Of a stretch of DNA of 64,000 bases, positions 63,404 to 64,000 are shown piece by piece. The position numbers were made by a program, and so were the translations under genes. Origin of the DNA: Novosphingobium resinovorum (GTDB lineage Bacteria > Pseudomonadota > Alphaproteobacteria > Sphingomonadales > Sphingomonadaceae); NCBI RefSeq assembly GCF_001742225.1, contig NZ_CP017076.1, forward strand, positions 868,001-932,000. Reading direction: 5' to 3'. The notes under the pieces were generated by a model. The model searched no databases, was not told where the DNA came from, and was given only the letters and a program-made list of their open reading frames with translations. Each line of letters begins with the position of its first letter. Positions within the stretch are counted from its first letter, which is position 1.

Positions 63404-64000
63404 TCAGGTGAGAGAAAACCGTAGTCGAACGCATAAGCCTTCGGGGCGAAAATCGAATTCGGCCCCGCAGCCCTCGCCGCGAAGGGCGCGTGAGATCATC
63501 CGCGAGCCGAAACCTTTTCGGTCGGGGGAAGCCACCTTCGGCCCGCCAGTCTCGAGCCATCTGATTTTCAGGAATTCGATATTACCCTCGACGTAAAGCT
63601 CCCAGGCAATCTTCACCGTTCCGGTGAGGTTGGAAAGAGCCCCATATTTCGCTGCGTTCGTGGCCAGTTCATGAAGAACCATGGCAAGCTGCAGCGCGCG
63701 CTCAGCCGAGATTTCCACGTCTCGCCCGGTGATTTCGAACCGCCTATCGGCCTCAGCAGCGAAAGGGGATACGGCCCGTTGTACGATATGGGTGACGTTG
63801 ACCGCCTCCCAATCGCGCTGCGTGAGCAGATCATGCGCTTCGGAGAGGGCGAAGAGGCGCGCGTTGAATGCCTCCTTCTCCGCGCCCGGGGCCTGGCGAA
63901 ACGTTTGCATGGCCACCGCCTGGATCGTCGCCAGCGTATTTTTGACCCGGTGTTTCAGTTCGTGGAGAAGCAGCTCATTCGCTTCCTCCGCACGCTTTCG
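63404..64000 (-). CDS. HWE/HisKA_2-type histidine kinase, C-terminal part (partial)
   Basis: The frame enters at the right edge of the window. The H-box is 'LLHELKHRVKNTLATIQAVA' with the phospho-accepting His. The ATPase domain has an N-box 'MVLHELATNAAKYGALS' and a G-box 'DRKGFGSRMISRAL'. The Trp/Glu pattern 'IRWLETGGP' is characteristic of HWE kinases, which often feed the general stress response in this group. The sensor part lies outside the window. The stop is at 63404. Confidence 0.9.
   Translation of the reverse strand, partial: RKRAEEANELLLHELKHRVKNTLATIQAVAMQTFRQAPGAEKEAFNARLFALSEAHDLLTQRDWEAVNVTHIVQRAVSPFAAEADRRFEITGRDVEISAERALQLAMVLHELATNAAKYGALSNLTGTVKIAWELYVEGNIEFLKIRWLETGGPKVASPDRKGFGSRMISRALRGEGCGAEFDFRPEGLCVRLRFSLT

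Overview
The window looks like a sphingomonad (Sphingomonadaceae-type alphaproteobacterium). This is inferred from the large TonB-dependent receptors beside sugar catabolism, a MucR-family regulator, IS91 elements carrying a tyrosine recombinase, and a stress-gene set (YghA-like SDR, PA2169-type four-helix protein, hemerythrins, HWE histidine kinase). All calls come from reading the sequence; no database search was run.

Layout. 1-1.1 kb: the end of a TonB receptor, small ORFs, and a 45-bp 3' fragment of an initiator tRNA-Met gene, which probably marks the left edge of integrated DNA. 1.3-4.1 kb: a decayed calcium-binding protein gene and a complete IS481-type element with CTAG target duplications. 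4.4-20.4 kb: a galactose utilisation locus. It holds an outer-membrane receptor, secreted glycosidases (two GH43-like, one GH5-like), a mutarotase, a vSGLT-like sodium/sugar symporter, and every step of an oxidative De Ley-Doudoroff route: sugar 1-dehydrogenase, lactonase, IlvD/Edd-type dehydratase, 2-keto-3-deoxygalactonokinase and KDPGal aldolase. A GntR/FadR-type regulator sits inside, and a similar TTATCGTATAAA-like motif lies in all four control regions.

21-30 kb: an IS cluster. Two IS91-type elements with tyrosine recombinases lie in opposite orientation. One is broken by a 1.7-kb DDE-type IS and a frameshift. Between them are an IS110/IS1111 element and a small DUF6959-like gene. 30-41 kb: a mobilisation module with a TrwC/TraI-type MobF relaxase, a TrwB/TraD-type coupling protein, an accessory protein, a candidate oriT closely resembling the F-plasmid nic site, an ArdC-type antirestriction protein and a MucR-like regulator. 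No type IV secretion genes are present. 41.5-44.3 kb: an IS200/IS605 element whose transposase start is locked behind a perfect 29-bp hairpin, and a second copy of the DDE-type IS.

44.3-53.2 kb: a defence island. The most notable system is a three-gene operon I read as an ABC-three-component (ABC-3C) conflict system: an alpha/beta-hydrolase effector with an ABC-3C C-terminal domain, a middle component, and a Rad50/SMC-like ATPase with a Cys4 hook. The DDE-type IS abuts its 5' end. Next comes a convergent type IIG restriction-modification gene broken by one frameshift, with an HTH-nuclease partner.

53-64 kb: probable chromosomal backbone with stress and cell-envelope genes (SDR, two L,D-transpeptidases, PRC-barrel protein, two hemerythrins, sensor kinase), a GntA-like/DUF1989 pair whose first gene is frameshifted, and a receiver-domain pseudogene. 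The many frameshifts and truncations show that the accessory DNA is decaying.
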